Source of the DNA: Hyphomicrobiaceae bacterium
GTDB taxonomy: Bacteria; Pseudomonadota; Alphaproteobacteria; Rhizobiales; Devosiaceae
Assembly: GCA_020638095.1 (NCBI GenBank)
Contig: JACKJF010000003.1
Coordinates: forward strand, 1,178,001 to 1,242,000
Reading direction: 5' to 3'
DNA: 64,000 nucleotides
Part shown: piece after piece, positions 25,123-34,883 of the stretch
Layout: each line of letters starts with the position of its first letter
Numbering within the stretch: the stretch's first letter is position 1
The notes under the pieces: model-generated
Seen by the model: only the letters and a program-made list of their open reading frames with translations
Database searches by the model: none
What the model was told of the DNA's origin: nothing
Made by a program: the position numbers and the translations under genes

Positions 25123-26379
25123 ATGTCATTGCGTTTTTCTCTCGCCTGCGCCGCAATCGCCGCGGGGTCGGCATTCGTGGCCCTGCCGCCCGCCATCGCC
25201 CAGGAATCCGAGACCGCCAAAGTCGTGGCGCACTTTGCCGATCTGGCGCTCGCGACCTATCAGGACGCGGTCAGTTCCGCCGAGACGCTCAAGGACGATG
25301 TGTCCAACCTCCTGCGCGAACCGACCCAGGACAATTTCGACAAGGTGCATGAAAGCTGGCAGACGGCACGCATCGTCTACAAGCAGGCCGAGCTCTTCCG
25401 CTATGCCAGCGCGCAGATGGCCGATCTCAGCCACCGTGTCGATGCCCATCCGATCGACGAGGGTTTTCTCGACTATGTCGGCCCGGGCTATCAGCCCTCG
25501 TCCGGCAATTCTTATGCGAACTTCGATCTCGTGGCTCAGCCGGAAATCACGCTCGATGGCGTGACCTATAGCTGGGACGACATGTCCGCCGATTTCATCC
25601 GCGACAAGCTCAACTTTGCCGGCGGCAACCAGCACAACGTCGCTGCAGGCTTCGCCGCCATCGAATTCATGCTCTGGGGTGAGGATAATGGCGAAGGCGA
25701 ATATGGCGAGGGCAACCGCCCGCTGTCCGATTTCGACATCGCCAACTGCCCAGACACGGCCTGCAACCACCGCGGGACCTATCTGCTCTCGGCCATCGAG
25801 CTTCTTGCCGCCGATCTCTCCAACATGGCCAACAAGTGGGACGTAACTGGTTCCGCCCGCGCCGCCTTCATCGAAGATCCCGACAAGGCGCTCAACCGCA
25901 TCCTGAGCGCCGTTGGCTCGGTGGCCGATGTCGAATTGGTCCAGAACAATTTCGAGCAGGGGCTTAACGGCAACGACCCGCAGAACGAGCTCGATACGTT
26001 TGCCGACTACGGCTATGCCTCACACCTTCTCGCGGCCCGCGGCATTCTCAATACCTATCTCGGCGACTACTACACGCTCGACGGCGAATCGATCATCGGC
26101 CCGTCGCTTGCCGACCTTGTGTCCGCCAAGGACTCGGAACTCGACAATCAGTTCCGCCTCGCCATTTCCGTGACTTCGGTCCGCATGCGGGCGCTCATCC
26201 GTTTCGTTCGCGACGACATGCCCCTCGACGACATCTATGCCTCCAAGGATCCCGACGGCGTGGCCCGCATTGATGAGGTGATCGCGGCGTTGCGCAACGA
26301 GGCCGATCTGGCCGGCAAGATCGCCGATGCGCTCGGCGTTGGGCCGGTCACGTTCGGTCCGCCGCCAACGGCGGGCTGA
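25123..26379 (+). CDS. Third imelysin-family protein, His-to-Ala in GxHxxE
   Basis: Secreted protein of 418 residues with a signal peptide (cleavage near IAQ-ESET). It is a paralogue of the protein at 20018-21295: the motif region aligns at the same residue numbers, but reads G176-F-A178-A-I-E181, so the His is Ala. HPIDEGFLDYVGPGY, the CPDTACNHR cysteine pair and the DTFADYGYASHLLAARG segment are shared. It has its own 104-base upstream region, where no Irr-type box was found. Expression may therefore differ from the operon before it. The role is inferred as iron-related. Confidence 0.9.
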   Translation: MSLRFSLACAAIAAGSAFVALPPAIAQESETAKVVAHFADLALATYQDAVSSAETLKDDVSNLLREPTQDNFDKVHESWQTARIVYKQAELFRYASAQMADLSHRVDAHPIDEGFLDYVGPGYQPSSGNSYANFDLVAQPEITLDGVTYSWDDMSADFIRDKLNFAGGNQHNVAAGFAAIEFMLWGEDNGEGEYGEGNRPLSDFDIANCPDTACNHRGTYLLSAIELLAADLSNMANKWDVTGSARAAFIEDPDKALNRILSAVGSVADVELVQNNFEQGLNGNDPQNELDTFADYGYASHLLAARGILNTYLGDYYTLDGESIIGPSLADLVSAKDSELDNQFRLAISVTSVRMRALIRFVRDDMPLDDIYASKDPDGVARIDEVIAALRNEADLAGKIADALGVGPVTFGPPPTAG

Positions 26380-26388
26380 GGCGACTAG

Positions 26389-27603
26389 ATGCTTCAGACC
26401 TGGCGCTGGTTCGGCCCCAACGACCTGACGAAACTCGAACATGTGCGTCAGGCCGGCGCAACCGGCGTTGTCTCGGCTCTCCACCATGTCAGAAGCGGTG
26501 ACGTCTGGACGCCGGCCGAAATCGACCGGCGCAAGCGTGACATCGAGCGCTTCTCCGACGAGCGTCCGTCCGGTCTTCATTGGGCCGTGGTTGAGAGCCT
26601 TGTCGTTTCCGAAGACATCAAGCAGCAGCGCGGCGACTTTCGTGCCCACTATGCCAACTACCGCCAAAGCCTCGAAAATCTCAAACGGGCCGGCATCGAG
26701 ACCATCTGCTACAACTTCATGCCGGTCATTGATTGGACACGCACGAACCTCAGATGGCCCTTGCCAAATGGCGGCACGGCCATGCGCTTCGATTATGCCG
26801 AATTCGCTGCCTTCGACATTCACCTGCTCAAGCGGCCCGGCGCGCGCGACGATTTTCCGGAAGAGATCGCCGCGAAGGCCGGCGCCATCGTTGCGGGCAT
26901 GGATGATGCCGGCAAGAAATCCCTCGTCGACAACGTGGTTGCAGGATTGCCCGGCGCCAACGAGCACCTGACCCTCGACAATGTTCGCGAACTTTTGTCA
27001 GCCTATGACGAGATCGACGCAGATCGCCTGCGCCGGCATCTGACCGATTTCCTGTCGGAAGTCGTGCCGACCGCCGAAAGGCTGGGCATGCGCCTCTGCT
27101 GCCATCCCGACGATCCGCCGTTTCCGCTTCTCGGCCTGCCGCGCGTCATGTCGACCATGGAGGACTATCGCCTGGCGCTCGGCGCGGTCCCAAGTCCTGC
27201 CAACGGCATGACCTTTTGCACCGGCTCGCTTGGTGCGCGGCCCGACAATGACCTCGTCGAAATTGTCCGGACCTTCGCCCCGGACATCCATTTCGTCCAC
27301 CTGCGCAACGTGACCCGCCAGTCAACGGACATTGCCGGCTCCTTTTTCGAAGACGAACACCTTGGCGGTCAGGCAGACATGGTCGCCATCATCGCCGAAC
27401 TGATGATCGAGGAAAAACGCCGCCGCGCAGAAGGGCGCACCGACCACCAGATCCCCATGCGGCCCGACCACGGTCAGGACATCGCCGACGATCTCGGACG
27501 GCGCGGACAGCCCGGCTATCCAACCATCGGCCGCCTCAAGGGACTGGCCGAATTGCGCGGCGTCATGACCGCCCTGGCCGCAACCCACCCGGACCTCGTC
27601 TGA
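26389..27603 (+). CDS. uxuA: Mannonate dehydratase
   Basis: UxuA family, 404 residues, dehydrates D-mannonate to 2-keto-3-deoxygluconate in hexuronate breakdown. MLQTWRWFGPNDLTKLEHVRQAG is the standard N-terminus. Metal and active-site segments visible are ALHHV, NFMPVIDWTRT, CCHPDDPP, HFVHLRNV and RPDHGQD. It starts 9 bases after the imelysin stop, though no functional link is obvious. No other glucuronate genes are nearby. The downstream CAP gene overlaps it by one base. Confidence 0.94.
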   Translation: MLQTWRWFGPNDLTKLEHVRQAGATGVVSALHHVRSGDVWTPAEIDRRKRDIERFSDERPSGLHWAVVESLVVSEDIKQQRGDFRAHYANYRQSLENLKRAGIETICYNFMPVIDWTRTNLRWPLPNGGTAMRFDYAEFAAFDIHLLKRPGARDDFPEEIAAKAGAIVAGMDDAGKKSLVDNVVAGLPGANEHLTLDNVRELLSAYDEIDADRLRRHLTDFLSEVVPTAERLGMRLCCHPDDPPFPLLGLPRVMSTMEDYRLALGAVPSPANGMTFCTGSLGARPDNDLVEIVRTFAPDIHFVHLRNVTRQSTDIAGSFFEDEHLGGQADMVAIIAELMIEEKRRRAEGRTDHQIPMRPDHGQDIADDLGRRGQPGYPTIGRLKGLAELRGVMTALAATHPDLV

Positions 27604-28118
27604 TGGCCGATCTCGCGACGGCCAGCGCTGCTCCCGAACTCACCCGCCGCTCGGTTCTGGTTCTGTCGCTGGCGGCGCTTTCGGGCTGCACGACCTTTTT
27701 GCCCGAAGGCAGCACCTCGGCGCCGCTCGTCACCCCGGCCATCGCCTCCCAGAAAATCAACGAAACCCGCGCCGCCTATGGCCGTCCGCCGCTCAACTTT
27801 TCCTCGACCCTGGCTCGTGCCGCGCAAAACCAGGCGAACCTGATGGCCTCGCGCGGGGAAGTGTCGCACACGCTCGGCGGCACGCTGCGCGAGCGGGTTC
27901 GCGCGGTCGATTATACCGGCCCGGTCGGCGAGATCATCGCGGCGGGGCAGGACACGCTTGAAAAGGCGATCAAGGGCTGGCTCGACTCGCGCGAGCACAA
28001 CATCATCCTGCTTTCGACCCATTTTACCGAGTTTGGTCTTGCGGTCGCCCAGGGGCGCGCGCCCTACAAGGTTTACTGGGCCATGATCCTTGGCGGCGAC
28101 GCGGACATCGGGCGGTAA
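27603..28118 (+). CDS. CAP (SCP/PR1) domain lipoprotein
   Basis: A 171-residue lipoprotein: TRRSVLVLSLAALSGC ends in the lipobox Cys (residue 29) and also carries twin arginines, so Tat-type export is possible. The mature part is a CAP domain: INETRAAYGRPPLNFSSTLARAAQNQANLMA, SHTLGG, VGEIIAAG and WLDSREHNIILLSTHFTEFG, with His and Glu residues of the CAP pocket. Bacterial CAP proteins of this size are of unknown activity. The start overlaps the uxuA stop by one base. Confidence 0.88.
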   Translation: MADLATASAAPELTRRSVLVLSLAALSGCTTFLPEGSTSAPLVTPAIASQKINETRAAYGRPPLNFSSTLARAAQNQANLMASRGEVSHTLGGTLRERVRAVDYTGPVGEIIAAGQDTLEKAIKGWLDSREHNIILLSTHFTEFGLAVAQGRAPYKVYWAMILGGDADIGR

Positions 28119-28131
28119 CGGCGTTCGTCGG

Positions 28132-29628
28132 TCAGGCCCGGTGGCTGAGCGTACGCGAAACCGCGTCTTCCCAGCCCTTGATCAGATCGTGGCGCTCCTT
28201 CCGATCCATCAGCGGCGTGAATTGACGCTCAAGCTGCCAGGCCTTGGCGAAATGGCGCTGTGACGGCCAGACCCCCACATGCGCGGCCGCGAGCCAGGCC
28301 ACACCCAGTGCCGTTGTCTCGAGAATGGTCGGCCGGTCGACGGGAGCGTCGATGATGTCGGCGAGAAACTGCATGGTCCAGTCCGACGCGACCATGCCGC
28401 CATCGACCCGAAGAACGGTTTCGCCGCCTAGTTCCTTTGCGTCGCGTTTCATCGCGTCGAGCAGGTCCTTGGTCTGGTAGCAGGCCGCCTCGAGCGCCGC
28501 GCGTGCCAGTTCGTTCGGGCCGGTATTCCGCGTAAGTCCGAACAGGGCCCCACGGGCCTCAGCGTCCCAATAGGGGGCACCCAGCCCGACAAAGGCCGGC
28601 ACCAGATAGACATGCTGCGCCGGGTCGGCATTGGCGGCCATCTCGCCGGTCTGCGCTGCCGCATCGATGATCTTGAGCCCATCCCTCAGCCACTGCACCG
28701 CCGCGCCGGCAACAAAAATCGATCCTTCGAGGGCGTAGGTTGTCTTGCCGTTGATCTTGTAGGCGATGGTCGTCAGAAGCCGGTTCTTCGACCGGACCAG
28801 TTCATCGCCCGTGTTGAGCATGGCGAAACAACCGGTGCCATAGGTTGATTTCATCATTCCGGGCTCGAAACAGGCCTGGCCGATCGTCGCCGCGTGCTGA
28901 TCGCCGGCAACGCCGCGGATCGCGATCTGCGCGCCAAAGATCTTCTCGTCGGTGATCCCGTAATTGTCGGCACATTCCTTGACGACCGGCAGCATTTCGG
29001 GGGGCACCTTGAGGATGTCGAGCAATTCCTCGTCCCAGGCTTCATGCTCGATGTCGAACATCAGGGTGCGGCTGGCATTGGTGATGTCGGTGGCGTGTAC
29101 GTTGCCGCCCGTGAGGCGCCAGATGAGGAAGGAATCGACGGTGCCAAAGGCAAGTTTGCCCTTGCGTGCCCGCTCGCGGATGCCGACCACATGCTCCATC
29201 ATCCAGCGGAGCTTTGTGCCCGAGAAATAGGGGTCGAGCAGCAGGCCGGTCTTGCGCACGAAGACCTTTTCCTTGGCCGCAAGCTTCAGCGTTTCGCACA
29301 TGCCGGCGGTGCGCCGGTCCTGCCAGACGATGGCGTTGTAGACCGGCTCGCCCGTCTCGCGATCCCAGACGACAACCGTTTCGCGCTGGTTGGTGATGCC
29401 GATCGCCGCCACCTGGTCGGCCGAAACGCCACCCTTTTCCATCGCTTCCCGGCAGGTGGTCAGGACCGACTGCCAGATTTCGTCGGGATCGTGTTCAACC
29501 CAACCCGGCTGCGGAAAGATCTGGGTGAATTCCTTCTGTGCAACCGCGACGACCTGCTGGTTCTGGTCGAAGAGGATGGCGCGGCTCGAAGTCGTGCCCT
29601 GGTCTATGGCGAGAATATAGTCGGACAT
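28132..29628 (-). CDS. glpK: Glycerol kinase
   Basis: FGGY-family kinase of 498 residues that phosphorylates glycerol to glycerol 3-phosphate. [19 protein letters not shown] (phosphate-1) begins the protein; [42 protein letters not shown] and [20 protein letters not shown] follow in the correct order and match GlpK rather than xylulokinase. Start 29628 is set by [11 protein letters not shown]; the upstream in-frame stretch is not conserved. It converges with the CAP gene. There are no glpD or glpF genes in the window. Confidence 0.96.
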   Translation of the reverse strand: MSDYILAIDQGTTSSRAILFDQNQQVVAVAQKEFTQIFPQPGWVEHDPDEIWQSVLTTCREAMEKGGVSADQVAAIGITNQRETVVVWDRETGEPVYNAIVWQDRRTAGMCETLKLAAKEKVFVRKTGLLLDPYFSGTKLRWMMEHVVGIRERARKGKLAFGTVDSFLIWRLTGGNVHATDITNASRTLMFDIEHEAWDEELLDILKVPPEMLPVVKECADNYGITDEKIFGAQIAIRGVAGDQHAATIGQACFEPGMMKSTYGTGCFAMLNTGDELVRSKNRLLTTIAYKINGKTTYALEGSIFVAGAAVQWLRDGLKIIDAAAQTGEMAANADPAQHVYLVPAFVGLGAPYWDAEARGALFGLTRNTGPNELARAALEAACYQTKDLLDAMKRDAKELGGETVLRVDGGMVASDWTMQFLADIIDAPVDRPTILETTALGVAWLAAAHVGVWPSQRHFAKAWQLERQFTPLMDRKERHDLIKGWEDAVSRTLSHRA

Positions 29629-29763
29629 TGCGGCTTTCTTTGTTTGTCGGCGCGAACTTACCTGATTTTGCGGGCATTTCCAGCGCTCGGGCCTGCGCAA
29701 TGTTGACCCTGCCGCCGATCCATGTCACGTCGCTTTTCCTGCCTTTTTTTGCCGCACCGCGCC

Positions 29764-30696
29764 ATGCTCACCGTCTTCAACGTCGTTGCTCCGGTCTTTG
29801 CCATCGTGGCGTTCGGCTACCTGATGGTGCGGTTCAAGCTCTATCCCGCCTCGGGCGTTCAGGGGCTTCTGACCTTCGTCAATTCGTTCGTGACGCCGTT
29901 CCTGCTGTTTCGCGCCATGTTGACGGTCGATTTCGGCCACGCCTTTCATCCCGCCAATATCGTGCCCTTCTTCGTCAGCGCCGTGATCGTCTTTGCGCTC
30001 GGTATCGCCGGTGGCCGGGTGATCTTTCACAATCGCCCCGGCGAATCCGTCGCTACGGGCATGATCGGCATGTACTCGAACCTTGTGTTGCTCGGCCTGC
30101 CGATCATCAGCCGAGCCTATGGCGACGAGGCGCTGACCATCGCCTTCACCCTGATCGGCCTGCACGCGGCGGTCATGATGACCATTGCCCTGGTCGTCAT
30201 GGAAATCGTCCGCTCGGATGGCAAGAAGCTGGGACAGGCGGTTCGCGAAGCGCTGATATCGATCGCGCGCAATCCGCTCCTGATCGGCATTGCATTCGGT
30301 TTTGCGGGCAACTTGCTTGGCATCAAGCTGCCGCCGATCGCCGCCGATTTCATCGACATTCTGACTCGCGCCATCGTGCCGGTCGCGCTGTTCGGGCTGG
30401 GGGGCGCACTCAATTCCTACTCCCTCCGCGACAACTGGCCCGAGGCGCTGTTCACCAGCAGCCTGAAGCTGATCGTCCACCCGCTGATCGTCTGGACGAT
30501 CATGGTGCCAATTCTTCGCGTCGACCCACAGATCGCCCGCTATGCGGTGGTGATGGCCGCGATGCCGTCGGGGGTTAACGTTTACATCTATGCCAGCTAC
30601 TACAACCGCTCGGTCGACGTGGCCGCCAACGGCATTCTGATTTCGACCGTTGCGGCGGTCGTCACCGTGTCGGCATGGCTTGCTGTTCTCGGTTGA
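29764..30696 (+). CDS. AEC-family (auxin efflux carrier/malonate-malate type) permease
   Basis: Integral membrane protein of 310 residues with about ten hydrophobic segments. VFNVVAPVFAIVAFGYLMVRF and the NIVPFFVSAVIVFALGIAGGRV, GMYSNLVLLGLPI and MAAMPSGVNVYIYASYYNRS segments are typical of the AEC family, which exports or imports small carboxylates. The start at 29764 gives the normal family N-terminus; an ATG at 29722 would add 14 residues. Neither has a clear ribosome site. The hydroxyacid dehydrogenase 16 bases downstream suggests a hydroxy- or keto-acid substrate. Confidence 0.87.
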   Translation: MLTVFNVVAPVFAIVAFGYLMVRFKLYPASGVQGLLTFVNSFVTPFLLFRAMLTVDFGHAFHPANIVPFFVSAVIVFALGIAGGRVIFHNRPGESVATGMIGMYSNLVLLGLPIISRAYGDEALTIAFTLIGLHAAVMMTIALVVMEIVRSDGKKLGQAVREALISIARNPLLIGIAFGFAGNLLGIKLPPIAADFIDILTRAIVPVALFGLGGALNSYSLRDNWPEALFTSSLKLIVHPLIVWTIMVPILRVDPQIARYAVVMAAMPSGVNVYIYASYYNRSVDVAANGILISTVAAVVTVSAWLAVLG

Positions 30697-30712
30697 GAAA
30701 AGGAGAAGCGAA

Positions 30713-31642
30713 TTGAAGCCCACCGTTCTCGTGACCCAGGCACTGCCACCGACCTGCGAGAAGACGCTCGACGAGCGCTTCGATGCCCATCGCCTCTATC
30801 GGGCAGAAGATCGCGATGCGCTGATTGAACGGCTTGCCCCGTCCGTGACCGCCATTGCCGGTGGCAAGGTCCCGGCAACGCTGATGGAAAAACTGCCCAA
30901 TCTCAAGATGATCTCCAACTTTGGCGTCGGTTACGATTCCGTCGATACCGAGGCCGCACGGCAGCGCGGCATCGCCGTGACCAACACCCCGGACGTTCTC
31001 AACGACGCCATGGCGGAAATCACCATCGGATTGATGATTGCGCTCAGCAGGCGTCTGATTTCCGCCGATGCCTACGTTCGCGCCGGCAAGTGGCCTTCGG
31101 CCGCCTATCCGCTGCAGACGGAACTTCGAGGCAAGACCGTCGGCATCATCGGGCTGGGACGGATCGGCAAGGAGATTGCAGCGCGCTGCCTCGCGATGAA
31201 GATGCGCGTCGTCTATTTCGGCCGCCACCGCCAGAATCATCAGCCCTACGTCTACTATGACAATCTGGTCGACATGGCGCGAGACGTCGACTGGCTCGTC
31301 GCCATCACGCCGGGTGGAAAATCAACGGAACGGTTGGTCAGTAAAGAAGTGCTGGAGGCTCTCGGCCCCAAGGGTTCGCTCTGCAACATGGCCAGGGGAT
31401 CGGTCGTGGACGAGGCGGCGCTTGTCGAGGCGTTGCAGAACGGCACAATTGCCGGGGCGGCGCTGGACGTTTTCGAAAACGAACCAAGGGTTCCTGAAGT
31501 GCTGACTGGCATGGAAAACGTGGTTCTTTCGCCCCATCAGGGCAGCGCGACCAACGAAACCCGGTCGGCCATGGGCGACCTGATCATTGCCAATCTCGAT
31601 GCGTTCTTTGCTGGCGAGCCGCTGCTCACCCGGGTCGTTTAG
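30713..31642 (+). CDS. D-isomer-specific 2-hydroxyacid dehydrogenase (glyoxylate/hydroxypyruvate reductase type)
   Basis: NAD(P)-dependent dehydrogenase of 309 residues. VGYDSVDTEAARQRGIAVTN, the nucleotide motif GIIGLGRIGKEIA, RLVSKEVLEALGPKGSLCNMARG (catalytic Arg region), DVFENEP (Glu) and SPHQGSAT (His) give the complete catalytic set. The start is TTG at 30713, preceded by AAGGAGAAG; there is no ATG in the right place. It lies just after the AEC permease. The exact substrate, glyoxylate, hydroxypyruvate or a related acid, is not resolved. It overlaps the convergent AbrB gene by 4 bases. Confidence 0.91.
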   Translation: MKPTVLVTQALPPTCEKTLDERFDAHRLYRAEDRDALIERLAPSVTAIAGGKVPATLMEKLPNLKMISNFGVGYDSVDTEAARQRGIAVTNTPDVLNDAMAEITIGLMIALSRRLISADAYVRAGKWPSAAYPLQTELRGKTVGIIGLGRIGKEIAARCLAMKMRVVYFGRHRQNHQPYVYYDNLVDMARDVDWLVAITPGGKSTERLVSKEVLEALGPKGSLCNMARGSVVDEAALVEALQNGTIAGAALDVFENEPRVPEVLTGMENVVLSPHQGSATNETRSAMGDLIIANLDAFFAGEPLLTRVV

Positions 31643-32727
31643 CCTGCGCGCTGACGCCGGCGAATGAGCACCGGTCCAAGCGGAATGGCGACGCCGAGAA
31701 TGATCAGCCGCCAGGTCTGGTGCGCCGCGATGAAGGCCGTGTCATAGCCGAGCGCGAGCCCGAGAGCGCCGATGGCGTCGAGGCCTCCCGGCGCCAGTCC
31801 GAGCCAAATCTGCCCAAGCGGCATATCCATGACGAGGCTCAGCCCAAGCGCGACCAGTGCCGTGATGCCGACCATGATCAGCGTCATGACGATGCCGGCG
31901 ATGGAATCCCGCTTCAGGTCATCGAGTGTGACACGGGCCATGCGTCCGCCGATCTGCGCCCCGATGATGATGAGGCCAACAGCCGCGACGCTCTGCGGCA
32001 GCACACCGTGATAAAGGCCGGCAAGCTTGCCCGCGACCGAAACCAGCATGGGGCCGATCACCATCGGCGCCGGTGCCTGAACCCGCATCAGTATGAGCCC
32101 CGCCGCGACGGCAATGGCCGAGAGCACGACGAGCGTGACCACGCTCATCTCCACACGCGCACCCGTCAAATGTTCCGGCACGAGGCCCAGCGCCATGGCC
32201 AGAAGCGGTACCAAAAGCGTCAAAAAGAGGATTCTGACCGACTGGATGGTCACGATGCGCTTTGCGTCGCCAATGCCGCTGACGGCCATGCTCATCACCA
32301 TCGACAGATGGCCGGGCACGGAACAGAGATAGGCGGTGGTAGGATCGAGTTTGAAAACCCGCATCATCAGAAGCGTCGTAAGGCCGACCATGACGACAAG
32401 GCCCGCTGCGACACCGACCATCGAAAAAGGCCATTGGCCCACGAGTGCCAGCGTGTCCTCCGACACGTTGGAGCCGAGCAGAAGACCGACAATCACGAAG
32501 GCGACGTTGACCAGCCGGTTTGGCAGGTGTGTGTCGAATCTGAAAAACGAGGCAATCCCGACCGTCACGATCCCGCCGATCAGAAGCGGTGCCGGAATGC
32601 CGATCCACAGGGCCGCCAAACCTCCCAAAACGGAGAGGCTCAGCGTCGCCGCGAGTTGGCCGGGATGAGTGCCTTCGAGAAGATTGGCGACAATCGATCG
32701 GTCACGCGGCGGGGAGGGCGGTTTCAA
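31639..32727 (-). CDS. AbrB-family membrane protein
   Basis: Integral membrane protein of 362 residues with about ten hydrophobic helices arranged as two similar halves, each with a GAQIGGRM- or VGLLLGSNVS-like element, as in the AbrB (PF05145) family. Homologues are often mislabelled ammonia monooxygenase; a transport role is more likely. The start at 32727 is a TTG that overlaps the end of the upstream amidohydrolase gene by 26 bases, so it is probably translationally coupled. A later start cannot be excluded. Confidence 0.84.
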   Translation of the reverse strand: MKPPSPPRDRSIVANLLEGTHPGQLAATLSLSVLGGLAALWIGIPAPLLIGGIVTVGIASFFRFDTHLPNRLVNVAFVIVGLLLGSNVSEDTLALVGQWPFSMVGVAAGLVVMVGLTTLLMMRVFKLDPTTAYLCSVPGHLSMVMSMAVSGIGDAKRIVTIQSVRILFLTLLVPLLAMALGLVPEHLTGARVEMSVVTLVVLSAIAVAAGLILMRVQAPAPMVIGPMLVSVAGKLAGLYHGVLPQSVAAVGLIIIGAQIGGRMARVTLDDLKRDSIAGIVMTLIMVGITALVALGLSLVMDMPLGQIWLGLAPGGLDAIGALGLALGYDTAFIAAHQTWRLIILGVAIPLGPVLIRRRQRAG

Positions 32728-33871
32728 CCAGTTTCACCCAATAGGAGCAGCCAACAGGAATGATCTCGTCGTTGAAATCGTACGTGTCCTCGTGAAGCAT
32801 CGGCCCCTGGCCCTGCCCGAGAATGATATAGGCGCCCGGCCGGGCCTGCAGCATATAGGAGAAATCCTCGCCACCCATGGTCGGGTTGACGTTCTGGATC
32901 ACCTTGTCGTCGCCAACGATTTGCGCCGCCACCCGCGCGGCGAATTCGGTCTGTTCCGGCGCATTGTGGGTGACGGGATAGCCGCGCCGGTAGCGAATCT
33001 TGGCTTTTGCCCCGAACGCGCCCGCCATCTGCGTCACCATTTCGGTGATGCGCCGCTCCATCGTGTCCCGGACCTTTTCATCGAGTGTGCGGACGGTGCC
33101 CGCCAGTTCCACAACGCGCGGAATGACGTTGGTCGCGGTCCCTGTCTTGACCACGGTCGTTGAAAGGACCGCGTTCGCCAGCGGATCGACGTTGCGCGAG
33201 ACGAGCGTTTGCAGCCCGACAATGATCTGAGCGGCGATGACCACCGGGTCGATGGTATTGTGCGGCATGGCCGCGTGCCCGCCTACACCCTCGATATCGA
33301 TGAAGAACTCATCCGTCGCCGCCATGATCCCGCCCGAGCGGATGGCAAACTGGCCGACCGGAAAACCCGGGAAATTGTGGAGGCCATAAACCTCCTGAAT
33401 GCCGAACCGGTCCATCAGGCCGTCTTTGACCATTTCATCGCCGCCGCCGCCGCCTTCTTCGGCGGGCTGGAAGATGACGATCGCCGTGCCGTCGAAATTG
33501 CGCGTTTCGGCGAGGTACTTCGCCGCGCCAAGCAGCATCGCGGTGTGTCCGTCGTGCCCGCAGGCATGCATTTTCCCGTCGACCTGCGACGCGTAAGGCT
33601 TGCCGGTCTTTTCGAGAATGGGCAGGGCATCCATGTCGGCGCGAAGCCCGATCACCTTGCCCGACTTGTTGGTCTTGCCGTGAATGACCCCGACGACGCC
33701 GGTCCGGCCGAGCCCCGTCACCACATCGTCGACCCCGAATCCCTTCAGCATCTCCTCGACCTTGCCGGCGGTGCGAACCACGTCGAACAGAAGCTCCGGG
33801 TTGGCGTGAAAGTCGCGCCGCCACTCGGTGATTTCGTCGTGAAACTCGGCAAAACGATTGATGATGGCCAT
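32702..33871 (-). CDS. M20 family amidohydrolase (hippurate hydrolase type)
   Basis: Metallopeptidase/amidohydrolase of 389 residues. WRRDFHANPELLFDVVRTA, GLRADMDALPI, HACGHDGHTAMLLGAAKYL (metal His/Asp), FQPAEEGGGGG (Glu pair) and MGGEDFSYMLQARPG (C-terminal metal ligand region) make the complete M20D signature. It hydrolyses N-acyl amino acids or related amides. The start at 33871 matches the family; an in-frame extension to 33937 is less likely. It forms a two-gene unit with the AbrB protein. Confidence 0.93.
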   Translation of the reverse strand: MAIINRFAEFHDEITEWRRDFHANPELLFDVVRTAGKVEEMLKGFGVDDVVTGLGRTGVVGVIHGKTNKSGKVIGLRADMDALPILEKTGKPYASQVDGKMHACGHDGHTAMLLGAAKYLAETRNFDGTAIVIFQPAEEGGGGGDEMVKDGLMDRFGIQEVYGLHNFPGFPVGQFAIRSGGIMAATDEFFIDIEGVGGHAAMPHNTIDPVVIAAQIIVGLQTLVSRNVDPLANAVLSTTVVKTGTATNVIPRVVELAGTVRTLDEKVRDTMERRITEMVTQMAGAFGAKAKIRYRRGYPVTHNAPEQTEFAARVAAQIVGDDKVIQNVNPTMGGEDFSYMLQARPGAYIILGQGQGPMLHEDTYDFNDEIIPVGCSYWVKLVETALPAA

Positions 33872-33958
33872 CGATAAGGTCCTTGAAGGCAAATCAGATT
33901 GTTGGGCGAATGTGGCCTTTGCCCCGCTGCCGGTCAAGCGAGGTCGGGTTGCAGGCGG

Positions 33959-34807
33959 CTATCTGAGCTGGGTTCTGAAAAGGTCGCCGTTGGCCAGTGG
34001 TACGCTAAGCACATTGTCCTGCAGGCTGAAATTGCCGAACGCCGGTGCGGGCAATGCAATCGTTCCGATGGTCCTGGCACGACCACCCGCAAAGGAAAGG
34101 ACAAGGAGATTGATGCGGGTCGCGTCCGGAACGATCAGTTCGAGCAATCCGTCATCGTTGAAATCGTAGGCGGCAAACATCTTTGTCTCGCCCAAGCCGA
34201 TTTCGTGCGTGCTGACGCCGTCGAATGTCGTGAGCCGGACAAGCCTGCCGCCGCGCAGGGTCCAGAGTTCGAGACGCTTGACCAGATGCGGCATCTGCAC
34301 AAGCGCAATATCCAGCCGCCCATCACCGGTCAGGTCGGCGATGGCGGCCGGGTTGAGCCAGCGGTGCGGCTGGCCGATGAAGGGCGTTTGCGCCACGAGT
34401 TCGAGGGCACCGTTTTTGGTCCCGAACACGGCGAGCGACGCACCCTCGCTCAGTGAGGTCATCACGACAATCGCTTCGTCGTGTCCATCTCCATCGAGAT
34501 CGGCGAGCCTGACCAGCCGGTCTTCGAACACCATGTCGTTGGGAAGCGTGTAGGTGATGACGGAACCATCGCGCATGCGCACGCGCATTCCCCCCGCCTC
34601 ATAGGGCCGGCCGAGCACTTGATGGTCATATCGGGTTGTGGGAAAGACGAGCCACGCCTCGGCAATGTCGCGCGCGCCGGTCGTGATTTCGGACTCGGCC
34701 AGTCTGTCCTGGTCGGTGGCGGCGGTCTGTGCGGCGGCCGGATTCAGCGGCAAAGCAAAGGTTACAAGCACGACAAGAAGGGCAAAGATTGTTGGGCGGG
34801 CGGGCAT
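33959..34807 (-). CDS. Secreted FG-GAP/VCBS-repeat protein
   Basis: A 282-residue protein with a signal peptide (residues 1-26, hydrophobic IFALLVVLVTFALPL, then AAAQ). The mature part has three calcium-loop-type repeats: DLDGDGHDEAIV, DLTGDGRLDIAL and DFNDDGLLELIV, spaced as in FG-GAP/VCBS beta-propellers. The likely location is periplasm or outside the cell. The start 34807 places the signal peptide at the N-terminus. It is divergent from the aminotransferase with 76 bases between. The function is unknown. Confidence 0.83.
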   Translation of the reverse strand: MPARPTIFALLVVLVTFALPLNPAAAQTAATDQDRLAESEITTGARDIAEAWLVFPTTRYDHQVLGRPYEAGGMRVRMRDGSVITYTLPNDMVFEDRLVRLADLDGDGHDEAIVVMTSLSEGASLAVFGTKNGALELVAQTPFIGQPHRWLNPAAIADLTGDGRLDIALVQMPHLVKRLELWTLRGGRLVRLTTFDGVSTHEIGLGETKMFAAYDFNDDGLLELIVPDATRINLLVLSFAGGRARTIGTIALPAPAFGNFSLQDNVLSVPLANGDLFRTQLR

Positions 34808-34883
34808 AGGCAAAGCCGGAACATGTGTGTATGAGTGCCGCGACCCTATGCCAGCTTCGCCTGCCGCAACAACGTGATCACCG

